From contig NZ_VICE01000096.1 in the NCBI RefSeq assembly GCF_006546775.1, forward strand, positions 22,138 through 86,137: DNA of 64,000 nt. The letters run 5' to 3'. A program made the position numbers and the translations under genes. This DNA is from Marilutibacter aestuarii (GTDB taxonomy: Bacteria > Pseudomonadota > Gammaproteobacteria > Xanthomonadales > Xanthomonadaceae). The stretch's first letter is position 1, and every line of letters begins with the position of its first letter. Under the pieces are notes generated by a model. That model was given only the letters and a program-made list of their open reading frames with translations. It made no database searches and had not been told where the DNA came from. This document shows positions 50,302-60,406 of the stretch, one piece after another.

Positions 50302-51429
50302 TCAGTTCGCACAGGTCTTGAGCGACAGCGCCCTGGCGATGTCGCGCCAGTCGAAGGCCGACACACCCTGGTCGTCGTCGACCGCGTAGAAGACGCCCTC
50401 GGGGAAGCGCGCGTTCCCCGACATGTCGAGCCAGACGCCGTCGGTATTCGCGGTCCGGGTGCCGGCGAAGGCACCGACGTGGGCCAGGCTCACGCGATCG
50501 AAGACGTGGAACAGGCTGCGGTCCTTGAACTGGTCGGTGGCGAGCCAGTAGCCACTGCCATCGTCGCAGGCATGCAGCGCCATGCCCTCGGCCTGCGCCT
50601 TGAACAGGCCGGCGCCGACATCGCGCCCCCGGTAGCGTCCGTCGAGTCCGTACTCGCGCAGGCGCGTGCCCACCGCGACGTCCTCCTCGGCGAGCAACAG
50701 GCGATCGTGCGCCACGTCGCCGAACAGCGATTCGGCGATGCGGATCGCACCGGCGGCATCGGTGGCGCCGAAGCTGCCCACCAGCGTCGCCGACCACTCC
50801 CCGTCGTGCTCGACGAGGGCGTAGCGGCGGAAGCGGCGGTCGAGCTCGGCGAGCGGCGGCGGCACGTCCTCGTCTTCGTCGGACATGTAGTTGTCGCTGA
50901 CGATCACTTCGTAGCCTTCGCCCAGGTGGCGGACCCACAGGCCGTAGGGCTGCACGAGTTCGCTGGCACCGAAGCTGGCGACGGGCTCGAAGCCCGGCAG
51001 CGCGAACGCCTGCACGCGGCGGTTGTCGCGCTCCACCACCAGCACCAGGTCGTCGATCACGGCGATGCCGTTCGGACGGTCCAGGCGGCCAGCGCCCGTC
51101 CCCGGCCCGGCCACTTCGCGGATGCGTTCGCCGGTGTCGCCGTCGTAGACCACGAGCGTGTCGGAGGTCTTGGCGGTGGCGATCAACCAGCGACGCCCAT
51201 CCGGTGCGCGCCAGGACGCGGGCGAGTCGATGTTGTCGGCGGGCGCCGGCGCGGTGGTGAAGGCTTCGGCGACGACGCGATGCGGGATCGCGTGGTCGGC
51301 GAGGAGCGGATCGACCTCGACGGCCTCGTCGGGTTCGCGATCGGCCGTCGCGCCCCTTTCGGGCGGGGCCGTGTTGCAGGCGGGCAGGAGGGCAAGGACG
51401 AGCAGGAGGGGCAGCAGGTGATTGGACAC
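50302..51429 (-). CDS. Beta-propeller phytase-like lipoprotein
   Basis: A 375-residue lipoprotein (lipobox LLPAC) with a propeller fold resembling BPP phytases (Pfam Phytase). The ordered segments are LVVYDGDTGERI, GRLDRPNGIAVID, LLLAEEDVAVGTRLREY, AEGMALHACDDGSGYWLATD, TANTDGVWLD and FPEGVFYAVDDDQG; the last four parallel the calcium-dependent catalytic face of Bacillus phytase. Members release phosphate from phytate. The match is by eye and moderate: an NHL-type propeller without activity is the main alternative. Start is GTG at 51429. It leads an operon with the purple-acid-phosphatase-like gene and is divergent from a TonB-dependent receptor. Confidence 0.68.
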   Translation of the reverse strand: MSNHLLPLLLVLALLPACNTAPPERGATADREPDEAVEVDPLLADHAIPHRVVAEAFTTAPAPADNIDSPASWRAPDGRRWLIATAKTSDTLVVYDGDTGERIREVAGPGTGAGRLDRPNGIAVIDDLVLVVERDNRRVQAFALPGFEPVASFGASELVQPYGLWVRHLGEGYEVIVSDNYMSDEDEDVPPPLAELDRRFRRYALVEHDGEWSATLVGSFGATDAAGAIRIAESLFGDVAHDRLLLAEEDVAVGTRLREYGLDGRYRGRDVGAGLFKAQAEGMALHACDDGSGYWLATDQFKDRSLFHVFDRVSLAHVGAFAGTRTANTDGVWLDMSGNARFPEGVFYAVDDDQGVSAFDWRDIARALSLKTCAN

Positions 51430-51468
51430 GGAGGGATCCCGGCAATGAAAGTGTCAACAAAGCGCCAT

Positions 51469-51502
51469 TTTCTACGCGTCCCGCGTGACAGTGAGGTTGC
51501 AG
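51469..51502 (-). promoter_or_regulatory. PHO-box-like repeat with -10 for the phytase-like operon
   Basis: On the minus strand CTGCAAC-CTCA-CTGTCAC (51485-51502) matches the CTGTCAT half-site at 4/7 and 6/7. Exactly ten bases later is TAGAAA (51469-51474), which can serve as -10. The box ends 56 bases before the phytase-like GTG. Confidence 0.48.
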
Positions 51503-51576
51503 CCTTTTCGCAGCCGGGGCCCGTCGAACGCGCGCTTCGCTGCGATCCGCCAGCAGGTCATGCCAGCGCCACGAAT

Positions 51577-51610
51577 GCGTCATGGACCTGCCATCTGGCG
51601 GACGTACAAA
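51577..51610 (+). promoter_or_regulatory. PHO-box-like repeat with -10 for the TonB-dependent receptor
   Basis: GCGTCAT-GGAC-CTGCCAT (51577-51594) matches CTGTCAT at 5/7 and 6/7. Another AGGTCAT lies 22 bases upstream (51555), in phase with an 11-base period. TACAAA at 51605-51610 follows the box by exactly ten bases. Confidence 0.5.
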
Positions 51611-51642
51611 TGCCGCTTTTACTGAACGCGGACCTTCCGTAC

Positions 51643-53997
51643 ATGAAGCGCAACTCCCTGGCCACCGGCCTGTCCCGAGCCCTCGTCTGCGCCGCGCTGA
51701 TGCCGGCCAGCCTTCCCGCATTCGCGCAGGACGCGCCCGGCGACGCACCCGCCTCGCTCGCGCCGACCGCCAATGCCTCCATGGGCGCGATGGTGGCCAA
51801 GGACCTGGACACGGTGGTCGTGCAGGGCGAGATCGCCTACCGCGACCGCACCAACGACATCGAACCCACCCTGGTCTACGACCTGGAGTATTTCCAGCGA
51901 TTCGAGCCATCCACCGTCGGCGACATGCTCAAGCGCGTGCCCAGCGTGGTCTTCGTGTCCGACGTGCTCGAGTACGACGCGGTGCAGTTGCGCGGCCTGA
52001 GCGCGGCCTACACCCAGGTGCTGGTCAACGGCAAGAAGGTGCCGGGCGCCGGCGACGACCGCTCGTTCTGGGTCGACCGCATCCCCGCCGAGCTGGTCGA
52101 GCGGGTCGAGGTGCTGCGCAGCAACAGCGCCAACCGTTCCGGCGACGCCGTGGCCGGCGCGGTCAACATCATCCTGCGCGATGCCTACGATTTCGACGGC
52201 AGCTACATCCGCCTCGGCGCCATGCACTACGACGACGGCGAGATCCAGCCGACCTTCGCGGCGGTCACGTCGGGCGAAGCCCTGGGCGGACGCCTGCTCG
52301 CGGGCATCAACGTACAGGACCGCTACAACCCGAAGATCAAGCGCAGCGATCGCTTCGAGTCCCCGGACGGCGATTTCGTCGACGCCGAGGACCAGACCGA
52401 CACCCGCGACGGCAAGGACTATTCCGCCAACCTGTCCTACACCGCGGACATCGGCGAGAGCGGGCGCCTGTCGCTCGATGGCTTCTACGTGCGCACCGAT
52501 CGCGACCAGGTCGAGGTCTCGACCGAGTACAACGCGCGCCGCCCGGAGGACGCGACCGAGATCGCGAACGTGCCCGGCCTGACCCGCATCGACCAGGACA
52601 ACTGGGGCATCGGCGCCGAATACCGCTTCGACATGGCCGGGGGCAGGACCGAGATCGACCTCGACCATGCACGCTTCCAGGACCGCAGCACGGAGAGCGA
52701 GGAAGAGATCGCCTACGAGGACGGCGAATGGGACGGCCATGAAGCCGAGGCGCTGGACATCGACGCCAGCGACACCGAGACCAGCCTCAAGATCGCCCAT
52801 TCCCGCCCGCTCGGCGCGGCCTCCATGGAGTTCGGCGTCGACCTGCGCAGCAAGGACCGCGACTCCACCCACACGTACTACGAGTTCGAGGCCGACGACG
52901 AAGCCGACCCCGTGGTCTACGAGCTGGACGCGATCGTGCGCAGCCGCATCGAAGAGACCCGCATCGACCCCTACCTGATGTTCACCGGCGATGCCGGACC
53001 GATGGCCTGGGAAGCCGGCCTGCGTTACGAGACCACGCGATCCGACATCGAGGGCGACGACGGCCGGGCGTCGAACGACTACGACGAACTGCTGCCCTCG
53101 CTGCACCTGAAGTGGGATCTGGGCGAGGCCAGCCGCATCCAGCTCTCGCTGGCCCGCAGCCTGCGCCGTCCGGCGTTCAACGAACTGACCCCGGCGCTGC
53201 TGCAGGAGGAGTTCGGCGACAACGACTTCCTCGGCAATCCGCTCCTGGACCCCGAGACCGCCAACGGCATCGACCTGGGCTTCGAACATCGTCTTGGCAA
53301 GCGCGGCGTGGTCGGGGTGAACCTGTTCTACCGCGACATCCAGGACCTCATCGAGACCGTCAACACGGGTGAGCCCAACGAGACCGCCTTCGACGACTAC
53401 GCCGACGACATCGCCGACTACATGGACGAGAACGGCGTCAGCGAGGACGAAGCGCTCGCCGCGGTGCCGTTCGACCCCGACAGCTTCATCTACACCGCCC
53501 GCAACGTCGGCGACGGCAAGGCCTGGGGCGTGGAGCTGGACCTGTCCACGCCGCTGACCGCGATCGGCCTGCCGAACACCGGCGTGTTCGTGAATTACTC
53601 CTGGCTCGACAGCGAGGTCGAGGACGAGCTGGGCACGCGCCGCTTCAACAACCAGGCCGAGTACGTCTACAACGTCGGCTTCATCCAGGACCTGCCCGCG
53701 TGGGGTGCCTCCTTCGGCGCCAGCTACCGCAAGCAGGGGGAGGCCTTCATGCGCGTGCTGGCCGAGGAAGTGCGGACCACCTACGACGGCGACCTGGAAG
53801 TCTTCGTCGAGAAGCGCTTCGGCGACAACATCTCGGTGCGCCTGAGCGGCACCAACCTGCTCGACGCCTACAAGCGCGAGTACTTCGACAAGTTCGACAA
53901 CCTCGCCGACCAGCTCGATCGCGACTACGACGAGTACGAGCTGGAAGCCGAGCATGCCGGCCCGCGTTACCAGTTGGTGATGCGCTGGGCCTTCTGA
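51643..53997 (+). CDS. TonB-dependent outer-membrane receptor
   Basis: A 784-residue receptor: signal peptide (LVCAALMPASLPAFAQ), plug domain with STVGDMLKRVPSVVF, VQLRGLSAAYTQVLVNGKKV and VERVEVLRSNSANRSGDAVAGAVNIILRD, then a beta-barrel ending in the expected aromatic residue (RYQLVMRWAF). A very acidic loop at about residues 580-615 (AFDDYADDIADYMDENG) and others near 350 and 420 stand out. I prefer the ATG at 51643, which gives a clean signal; an ATG at 51611 would sit directly on the proposed -10. Divergent from phytase-like and phosphatase genes, so the ligand may be a phosphorylated compound. Confidence 0.9.
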   Translation: MKRNSLATGLSRALVCAALMPASLPAFAQDAPGDAPASLAPTANASMGAMVAKDLDTVVVQGEIAYRDRTNDIEPTLVYDLEYFQRFEPSTVGDMLKRVPSVVFVSDVLEYDAVQLRGLSAAYTQVLVNGKKVPGAGDDRSFWVDRIPAELVERVEVLRSNSANRSGDAVAGAVNIILRDAYDFDGSYIRLGAMHYDDGEIQPTFAAVTSGEALGGRLLAGINVQDRYNPKIKRSDRFESPDGDFVDAEDQTDTRDGKDYSANLSYTADIGESGRLSLDGFYVRTDRDQVEVSTEYNARRPEDATEIANVPGLTRIDQDNWGIGAEYRFDMAGGRTEIDLDHARFQDRSTESEEEIAYEDGEWDGHEAEALDIDASDTETSLKIAHSRPLGAASMEFGVDLRSKDRDSTHTYYEFEADDEADPVVYELDAIVRSRIEETRIDPYLMFTGDAGPMAWEAGLRYETTRSDIEGDDGRASNDYDELLPSLHLKWDLGEASRIQLSLARSLRRPAFNELTPALLQEEFGDNDFLGNPLLDPETANGIDLGFEHRLGKRGVVGVNLFYRDIQDLIETVNTGEPNETAFDDYADDIADYMDENGVSEDEALAAVPFDPDSFIYTARNVGDGKAWGVELDLSTPLTAIGLPNTGVFVNYSWLDSEVEDELGTRRFNNQAEYVYNVGFIQDLPAWGASFGASYRKQGEAFMRVLAEEVRTTYDGDLEVFVEKRFGDNISVRLSGTNLLDAYKREYFDKFDNLADQLDRDYDEYELEAEHAGPRYQLVMRWAF

Positions 53998-54256
53998 CCG
54001 CGTCCGCGCACTCGGCGCGCCCACCGGATGCCCCTGCCGGGCACCGCGTGGGCGCGCGCGCCTCCCCGACGCGTTGCCGTCAGGGGCGACTTGGCGGGCG
54101 ATTGCTCACGCCCGTCCGCCCGGCGGAGGGCGGCCTCCCGGCATTCGGCCTTGCGGGATCGGCACGACCCTGTTCGATGGAGACCGCTCACGAGTCCCCG
54201 GCAACGGCGCGGGCGGCAACATTCCAACACGTACGTTACGACGGCAAAGGCCCAAC

Positions 54257-54369
54257 GGCTGGATCCCAGCGTTCGCTGGGATGACGAGCCAAACAGACAC
54301 GGCCCAGTGGCCGTACGGTGCCCGCGAAGCTCACGAGACCGTCATCCCAGCGAACGCTGGGATCCAGCC
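54257..54369. repeat. Pair of inverted REP-like palindromes in a gene-free gap
   Basis: The gap from 53998 to 54405 has no gene. It carries one palindrome starting GGCTGGATCCCAGCGTTCGC (54257-54287) and its reverse complement at 54340-54369, about 52 bases apart, a REPIN-like arrangement. Either or both may also stop transcription from the converging genes. Confidence 0.8.
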
Positions 54370-54405
54370 TTTCGCCCCCGCACCGGACATGCAGGCACCA
54401 CGACT

Positions 54406-55680
54406 TCAGCCCGCGAGCGCCGCCCGCACGCTGGCCAGCTTGACGCTGTTGGCGAAGACCGCCATCGCGGTCTCCAGCTGCGGCAAGGAAGGCACCGAGG
54501 GTGCGATGCGGATGTTGCGGTCCTGCGGATCGCGACCGTAGGGAAAGGTGGCACCCGCCGGGGTCAGCTTCACCCCGGCCTCGGCCGCCAGTGCCACCGC
54601 CGCGGATGCGATGCCGGGGCGCGTGTCGAAGGCGACGAAGTAGCCGCCCGACGGCGCCTCCCATTGCCCGAGGTCGCCACCGGCGAACTGTTCCTCCAGC
54701 ACGCGCAACACGATCGCGAAGCGCGGCGCGAGGATCGCCGCGTGGCGCTGCATGTGCGCCATCAGCGCATCGCGGTCGGGCAGCAGGCGCACCGTGCGCA
54801 ACTGGTTCACCTTGTCCGGGCCGATGGTGCACGCAGTGAGGAACGCCTTGAAGCCGGCCAGGTTGGCCGGCGAGGCCGACATGAACGCCACGCCCGATCC
54901 GGCATGGGTGATCTTGGAGGTGGAGGCGAACTGCAGCACCGAATTGACGGTACCGTGGGCGCGGCACGCCGCCTCGATCGACGCCAGCGGACGCACGTCC
55001 TGCAGGTCATGCACCGCATAGGCGTTGTCCCAGAACACGCGGAATCCCTCCCCGGCCACCTGCGCCAGGCGCGCGATCCGGTCCACGGTCGCGTCGGAGT
55101 ACACCACGCCGGTGGGATTGGAGTACTTGGGCACGCACCACATGCCCTTGATCGATGGATCGGCGGCAAGCATCGCCTCGACCCGGTCCATGTCCGGGCC
55201 GTCGGCGGTCATGGGGACGGTGAGCATCTCGATCCCGAGCTGCTCGCAGACGGTGAAATGACGGTCGTAGCCCGGCACCGGGCACAGGAAGCGCACCGTG
55301 CCGCCGCGTGACCACGCGCTGTCCGCGCCCGTGAGGCCGAATCGGTGGGCGACAAGGACGGCCTGGTACATCAGGGTGAGGCTGGAGTTGCCGCCGACCA
55401 GCACCGAGCCGGGGTCGACGCCCATCAGCGCGGCGCCGAAGCGCTTGGCTTCCGGCAGGCCGTCCAGGCCGCCGTAGTTGCGTGCGTCGGTCCCGTCCTC
55501 GGCCAGGTAGTGCCTGTCGAGGATCCCGTCCAGGGCGTCGGAAAGCGCGAGCTGCTCCGCCGAGGGCTTGCCACGGGTCAGGTCCAGCGCCAGGCCTTGG
55601 GCGACGAAGGCCCGGTGCGTGTCCGCCAGCTGAGCTTCCAGTGCCCTGAGCTGCCCGGGCGCGGCATGTTCGAATCGCAA
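54406..55680 (-). CDS. Aspartate aminotransferase, Asp_aminotransf (PF12897-type)
   Basis: A 424-residue fold-type I aminotransferase with the signature of the actinobacterial AspC/AspT-like group: [70 protein letters not shown] and the PLP lysine in [14 protein letters not shown]. These enzymes make aspartate from oxaloacetate and glutamate. The start is probably TTG at 55680, giving [21 protein letters not shown] lies ten bases upstream. It is divergent from upp across 181 bases. Confidence 0.88.
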   Translation of the reverse strand: MRFEHAAPGQLRALEAQLADTHRAFVAQGLALDLTRGKPSAEQLALSDALDGILDRHYLAEDGTDARNYGGLDGLPEAKRFGAALMGVDPGSVLVGGNSSLTLMYQAVLVAHRFGLTGADSAWSRGGTVRFLCPVPGYDRHFTVCEQLGIEMLTVPMTADGPDMDRVEAMLAADPSIKGMWCVPKYSNPTGVVYSDATVDRIARLAQVAGEGFRVFWDNAYAVHDLQDVRPLASIEAACRAHGTVNSVLQFASTSKITHAGSGVAFMSASPANLAGFKAFLTACTIGPDKVNQLRTVRLLPDRDALMAHMQRHAAILAPRFAIVLRVLEEQFAGGDLGQWEAPSGGYFVAFDTRPGIASAAVALAAEAGVKLTPAGATFPYGRDPQDRNIRIAPSVPSLPQLETAMAVFANSVKLASVRAALAG

Positions 55681-55861
55681 GAGAGGGATCTCCGGAGAAT
55701 GGGGGACCGCCGGGCCTGTCGCCACTGCGGCCGCGCAAGGATGCGGCAATCGTGCGCGGATGCAAGCCATGCATTGGTCGCACGGCTCCGGCCGCCAACG
55801 ACGGATGCGCGGCGCGGGTCGCTGCGGCACACTCGGGTACCCGGTCGGAACAGGAGTCGCC

Positions 55862-56491
55862 ATGAAGGTCGTCGAGGTCACGCACCCGCTGGTCCAGCAC
55901 AAGCTCGGCCTGATGCGTCGCGCGGAGAACAGCACCAAGGCCTTCCGCGAGCTGGCCTCGGAGGTCGCCACCCTGCTGACCTATGAAGCCACCGCCGACC
56001 TGGAGACCGAGGCGACCACGGTGGAAGGCTGGGCCGGACCGGTCGCGACCCGCCAGATCAAGGGCGCGAAGATCACCCTCGTGCCGATCCTGCGCGCCGG
56101 CCTGGGCATGCTGCCCGGCGTGCTGGAACTGCTGCCGGCGGCCAAGGTCGGCGTGGTCGGCCTGCAGCGCGACGAGGAGACCCTCCGACCGGTGGGCTAC
56201 TACGAGAAGCTCAGCGGCCGCATGGACGAACGCACCGCACTGGTGCTCGATCCGATGCTGGCGACCGGCGGCACCCTGATCGCCACGATCGACATGCTCA
56301 AGGCCGCCGGTTGCCGGCGCATCAAGGGCCTGTTCCTGGTCGCCGCGCCCGAAGGCCTTGCCGCGCTGGAGGCGCGACATCCCGACGTGGAGGTGTATAC
56401 CGCCTCGATCGACGAGCGCCTCAACGACGTCGGCTACATCCTGCCCGGGCTGGGCGATGCGGGCGACAAGATCTTCGGTACCCGCGCCTGA
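55862..56491 (+). CDS. upp: Uracil phosphoribosyltransferase
   Basis: A 209-residue UPRTase with [16 protein letters not shown] at the start, [19 protein letters not shown], the PRPP-binding loop [18 protein letters not shown] and the C-terminal uracil-binding [16 protein letters not shown]. It makes UMP from uracil and PRPP in pyrimidine salvage. The length equals that of E. coli Upp (208). No uracil permease gene is adjacent. Confidence 0.96.
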   Translation: MKVVEVTHPLVQHKLGLMRRAENSTKAFRELASEVATLLTYEATADLETEATTVEGWAGPVATRQIKGAKITLVPILRAGLGMLPGVLELLPAAKVGVVGLQRDEETLRPVGYYEKLSGRMDERTALVLDPMLATGGTLIATIDMLKAAGCRRIKGLFLVAAPEGLAALEARHPDVEVYTASIDERLNDVGYILPGLGDAGDKIFGTRA

Positions 56492-56495
56492 CGCG

Positions 56496-56891
56496 TCAGA
56501 ACAGGCGCATCGCCACCACGTAAAGGCCCAGCACGGCCGAAGCGAGCAGGACCGCCCAGCTGAGCAGGGTCCCGGTAAAGCGGCCGAAGGAGTAGCCGCC
56601 GCTGCCGGACACGCCGATCGCGTGCAGCACGCGCCCGGCCAGCAGCATCGCGCCCAGCACCCAGATCGCCACCGGGGCCAGGCCAGAGAGCTCGAGCATC
56701 ATCAGCATCAGCAGGGCCAGCGGCGCCTGCTCGATGAAATTGGCATGGGCGCGGATGCGCTGCTGGAGCAACGCATCGCCCCCGCTGCCCAGGCCGATCT
56801 TGCGTTCCCGCCGGCGCAGGGTGACGCGCACCATCAGGACCAGGTTCAGCAGGACCAGCAGGGACGCGAAGAACAGGGTGATCAAGGGCAT
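56496..56891 (-). CDS. MAPEG-family membrane protein
   Basis: A 131-residue protein with four transmembrane helices in the MAPEG pattern: LITLFFASLLVLLNLVLMVRV, the loop RAHANFIEQAPLALLMLMMLE with the conserved Arg, Asn, Glu and Pro, and AIWVLGAMLLAGRVLHAIGV. The family includes microsomal glutathione transferases; bacterial members are mostly uncharacterised. Converges on upp with only four bases between stops. Confidence 0.9.
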   Translation of the reverse strand: MPLITLFFASLLVLLNLVLMVRVTLRRRERKIGLGSGGDALLQQRIRAHANFIEQAPLALLMLMMLELSGLAPVAIWVLGAMLLAGRVLHAIGVSGSGGYSFGRFTGTLLSWAVLLASAVLGLYVVAMRLF

Positions 56892-56927
56892 GGGGTGTCT
56901 CCGTGGAAAGCGTCGGGGCGCTGCCGT

Positions 56928-57710
56928 TCAGCGCTTGCGGCGCCAGCGCAACAGCAGCAGGACGACCAGGGCGGCCAGGCCGACGAGCGCCCAGGACCAG
57001 TTCCAGGCCGCGGGTTCTGGCGGTGGCGACGGGTTCGCCGCATCGATCGTGGCGGCGGTCGCGCCACCGGGCGGTCGCGTGCCCGGCGCGGCGGAGCGGC
57101 GCAGGCGCCAGGCGCCGTCGCGGAAGGCAACCCGCCCCTGCAAGGGCGGCAGGACCAGCTCGCGCCAGCGGATGCGCAGGTCGCCGACCTGCGGATGCAG
57201 CGGGTTCTCGGCGCTGCCCAGGCCGTCGCCGTCGGGCTGGAAGGTTGCGGCCATGTTCAAGGGCAGGCGCGAGAAGCCGGGGCGGAAGGTCCGCCACTCC
57301 CCCAGCGCGCGCAGCACCTCGACATCGACCGGGTAGCCGGCCAGGGTCGCGTCCTTCGCCCACCAGCGCGCCGTGTCGAGCGGCATTGGCGGGTTGCGGT
57401 GCGCTTCGTCGAAACCGGACGAGTCGATCAGCGCGCTGTTCCATACGGTCTCGTAGCCGTTCGCGGTGGCGCGCCACTGGTACATCTCGACCTGGCGGTC
57501 GAGACCGAAGCCGCGGCTGCGGACGCCGAAGTCGCGGTCTTCCAGCGTCGCGTGCGCGGTCGGCGTGGCCCCTTCTTCCAGCACCGGCACCGCGGGTCCG
57601 GCGTCCGTGGCGTCCGGGGGCACGGCCACGGCACCGAACGAGGCGAACAACGTCGCCAGGGTCGCCGCCCGCACCCGGGCCAGGCCCGCGAGCCTCCGGC
57701 GGGGCGTCAT
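56928..57710 (-). CDS. TMEM43-family protein
   Basis: A 260-residue protein: N-terminal hydrophobic segment ([14 protein letters not shown]), the TMEM43 core [21 protein letters not shown] and [21 protein letters not shown], and one C-terminal transmembrane helix ([17 protein letters not shown]). TMEM43 homologues are scattered in bacteria and their role is unknown. The usual additional helices of longer bacterial members are missing, so this is a short form. Its ATG overlaps the stop of the MBL-fold gene by four bases. Confidence 0.75.
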   Translation of the reverse strand: MTPRRRLAGLARVRAATLATLFASFGAVAVPPDATDAGPAVPVLEEGATPTAHATLEDRDFGVRSRGFGLDRQVEMYQWRATANGYETVWNSALIDSSGFDEAHRNPPMPLDTARWWAKDATLAGYPVDVEVLRALGEWRTFRPGFSRLPLNMAATFQPDGDGLGSAENPLHPQVGDLRIRWRELVLPPLQGRVAFRDGAWRLRRSAAPGTRPPGGATAATIDAANPSPPPEPAAWNWSWALVGLAALVVLLLLRWRRKR

Positions 57711-58597
57711 GCAGCCAGCGCCCGTGCCTGCAGACCGGGCACCTCGTGCGCGGTGCCGTAGCGTCCCTTCTCGTCGCGCACCACCTGGGCCAGCGCGCAA
57801 CCGGGGTCATGGGTGAAGAACAGGTGCACGTTGCGCGCCAGCATGTCGGCGAGGAAGGCCTTCTTCTCGTCGATCAGCAACTCGGCGTTGCGGTCGTAGC
57901 CCATCGTGATGGGCACGTGCACCCAGGGCCGGCCGGGGATCAGGTCGGCGCAGAACACCACGCCGCCGTGCGGCTGGCCATCCACGCGCTCGGGGCCGAC
58001 GATCTCCGCCAGCATGAGGCCCGGTGTGTGGCCGTCGCTGTAGTGGAAGCGCACGCTCTCGCCCAGCAGCTGGCTGTGCGCGCCGTCGACGAGCTCCAGC
58101 CGCCCGGTGTTCTCCAGTAGCTCCGGCAGTTCCGGGATGAAGCTCGCGCGGTCGCGCGGATGCGGCTGGCGCGCGCGCTCGAAATGCGCGCGCCCGACCA
58201 CGTAGCTCGCGTTGGGGAACACCAGTTGCGGCGGCGCGCCGTCGCGCCAGGCGCGCAGCAGGCCGCCGGCATGGTCGAAGTGCAGGTGGGACAGCACGAC
58301 CACGTCGATGTCGGCCGGCGAGAAGCCGGCCTCGGCGAGCGAATCGAGCAGCACGTGCCGCGACTCGACCACGCCGTACCGATCGCGGAACTTCGGTTCG
58401 AAGAACGCGCCGATACCGGTTTCGAACAGCACCGTCCTGCCCGCCAGCGGCGTGGCCAGCAGCGCGCGGCAGGCCAGGTCGATGCGGTTGGCGTCGTCGG
58501 GCGCCGCCCAGCGCTCCCACACGGCACGGGGCGCGTTGCCGAACATCGCGCCGCCGTCGAGCTTCTGGCTGTTGCCGAGCAGTGACCAGAGTTTCAT
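57707..58597 (-). CDS. MBL-fold metallohydrolase
   Basis: A 296-residue metallo-beta-lactamase-fold enzyme with the metal motif [16 protein letters not shown], then [12 protein letters not shown] and [12 protein letters not shown] for the remaining ligands. There is no signal peptide, so it acts in the cytosol. The layout is shared by lactonases and several small-molecule hydrolases, so no substrate can be named. It lies four bases after ggt and overlaps the TMEM43-like gene, forming a ggt-MBL-TMEM43 run. Confidence 0.88.
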   Translation of the reverse strand: MKLWSLLGNSQKLDGGAMFGNAPRAVWERWAAPDDANRIDLACRALLATPLAGRTVLFETGIGAFFEPKFRDRYGVVESRHVLLDSLAEAGFSPADIDVVVLSHLHFDHAGGLLRAWRDGAPPQLVFPNASYVVGRAHFERARQPHPRDRASFIPELPELLENTGRLELVDGAHSQLLGESVRFHYSDGHTPGLMLAEIVGPERVDGQPHGGVVFCADLIPGRPWVHVPITMGYDRNAELLIDEKKAFLADMLARNVHLFFTHDPGCALAQVVRDEKGRYGTAHEVPGLQARALAA

Positions 58598-58601
58598 GGG
58601 C

Positions 58602-60344
58602 CTAGGGTACCTCGCCCGCCGCGTCGCGGATGCCTACCTTGCCGACGGGATTGCGCGGGTCGGTGCCACCCGACAGGGTGTTGGCCCGCTTGTCCCACGA
58701 AACGGTCTGCAGGTTGCCCCACTGGCGCTCGCCGGCGCTGACGGTATGGCCCATGGCTTCCAGGCCCCGTACGGTCGCTTCGTCCAGTGCGCCCGGTTCG
58801 GCGGCGATGGTGTCGGGCATCCACTGGTGGTGGATGCGCGGCAGCGCGGCGACCTGTTGGGGGCCGAGCCCGGCGTCGTAGGCCAGGATGCCCAGCAACA
58901 CCTGGGTGATGATGCGGCTGCCACCGGGCGCGCCCAGCACCGCGACCTGGCCGTCGGACTCGATGAAGCTCGGCGTCATCGAGCTGAGCATGCGCTTGCC
59001 GGGCTCGGGCGCGTTGGCGTCGTAGCCCATCACGCCGAAAGCATTGGGCGTGCCCGGGCGCAGGGCGAAGTCGTCCATCTCGTTGTTGAGCAGCACGCCG
59101 GTGCCCGGGGCGACCATGCCCGAGCCGTAGAGCAGGTTCACGGTCTGCGTCGCGGACACGCGGTTGCCCTGCGCGTCGATGATCGAGAAGTGGGTGGTCT
59201 CCTCGTCCTCCAGTGGCGCCAGTTGCCCCGGCAGCAGGTCACTGGGCGTCGCCTTCTCCGGATGGATGCCGGCGCGCAGGCCCGCGGCATAGTCCAGGCT
59301 GGTCAGGCGGGCGATCGGCATCTTCACGAAGTCCGGATCACCCAGGTATAGGGTGCGGTCGCGGTACGCGCGGCGCATCGCCTCGGCGATCACGTGGGTG
59401 CGGTGGACGGCATCGAGCTTGTCCAGGTCCCAGCCCTCCAGGACCTGCAGGATCTGCGCCATCGCCACGCCACCCGAGGACGGCGGCGGCGCGGTGGTCA
59501 CCTTCCACCCACGGTAGTCGAACTGGATCGGCGCGCGCTCCTTCACCTGGTAGCCGGCCAGTTCGGCGGCTTGCCACTGTCCGCCCTCCTCGGCCACGGC
59601 GGCGAGCAGCTTGTCGGCCACGTCGCCGCGGTAGAAGCCGTCGTGGCCCTTCTCGGCCAGCAGCTCGAGGGTGCGGGCAAGATCCGGCTGGCGGAAGATT
59701 TCGCCTTCCTGCGGCGGATCGCCGTCGGCCAGGAACACCTCCCGGCTGCCGCGGTAGCGCTCCATCACCTCGCGGCGGCGCTCGTAGCCGCTGGCGAGGC
59801 GTTCGTAGATCGGGAAGCCCTCGCGCGCGACGCGGATCGCGGGCGCCAGCGATTCGGACAGGGGCAGCTGGCCGTACGTCTCGGCCAGGTGCACCAGCGC
59901 GGCGGGCAGGCCGGGGATGCCGGCCGACCAGGGCCCGTTGACCGAGCGGTCGCGGTCGAGCTCGCCGTTGGCGTCGAGGAAGGCCTCGGGCGTCGCCGCC
60001 GCAGGCGCGGTCTCGCGGGCATCGATGAACACGTCGCGACCGCTGCGGGCGTCATGCACCAGGAAGAACCCGCCCCCGCCGATGCCCGAGCTGATCGGCT
60101 CGACCACCGACAGTGTCGAGGACACGGCCACCGCCGCATCGAAGGCGTTGCCGCCCTTGGCGATGATTTCCATCCCGGCGTCGGTCGACAGGCCGTGGGC
60201 GCTGGCGATCGCGGCGCCCGGCGGGTGCGCGGCCGCGGCGGCAGGCGTTGCGCCGGTTTGCGGCTCGGCTTCGGCGCAGGCCTGCAGTGGCAGCATCGAG
60301 GCCAGGAGGCCGGCAAGGGCCAGGGTTCGCAGGATCACGCGCAT
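58602..60344 (-). CDS. ggt: Gamma-glutamyltransferase
   Basis: A 580-residue Ntn-hydrolase precursor with a lipoprotein-like signal ([11 protein letters not shown]). Autocleavage and the nucleophile are at the first Thr of [12 protein letters not shown] (about residue 388), followed by [20 protein letters not shown] and [17 protein letters not shown]. It cleaves glutathione and other gamma-glutamyl compounds in the periplasm. AGGAG nine bases upstream fixes the ATG at 60344. The ferredoxin gene lies 62 bases upstream. Confidence 0.93.
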   Translation of the reverse strand: MRVILRTLALAGLLASMLPLQACAEAEPQTGATPAAAAAHPPGAAIASAHGLSTDAGMEIIAKGGNAFDAAVAVSSTLSVVEPISSGIGGGGFFLVHDARSGRDVFIDARETAPAAATPEAFLDANGELDRDRSVNGPWSAGIPGLPAALVHLAETYGQLPLSESLAPAIRVAREGFPIYERLASGYERRREVMERYRGSREVFLADGDPPQEGEIFRQPDLARTLELLAEKGHDGFYRGDVADKLLAAVAEEGGQWQAAELAGYQVKERAPIQFDYRGWKVTTAPPPSSGGVAMAQILQVLEGWDLDKLDAVHRTHVIAEAMRRAYRDRTLYLGDPDFVKMPIARLTSLDYAAGLRAGIHPEKATPSDLLPGQLAPLEDEETTHFSIIDAQGNRVSATQTVNLLYGSGMVAPGTGVLLNNEMDDFALRPGTPNAFGVMGYDANAPEPGKRMLSSMTPSFIESDGQVAVLGAPGGSRIITQVLLGILAYDAGLGPQQVAALPRIHHQWMPDTIAAEPGALDEATVRGLEAMGHTVSAGERQWGNLQTVSWDKRANTLSGGTDPRNPVGKVGIRDAAGEVP

Positions 60345-60406
60345 GGATTCGCTCCTGTCGCCACGGCGGGCGGCTGGGTGGATGGCGGCGGGACGCGACC
60401 CGCGGT

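Noticed and set aside
51430..51642. Fur box controlling the TonB-dependent receptor
   Set aside because: I could not find a 19-base AT-rich inverted repeat of Fur type; the gap instead has 11-base-period direct repeats.
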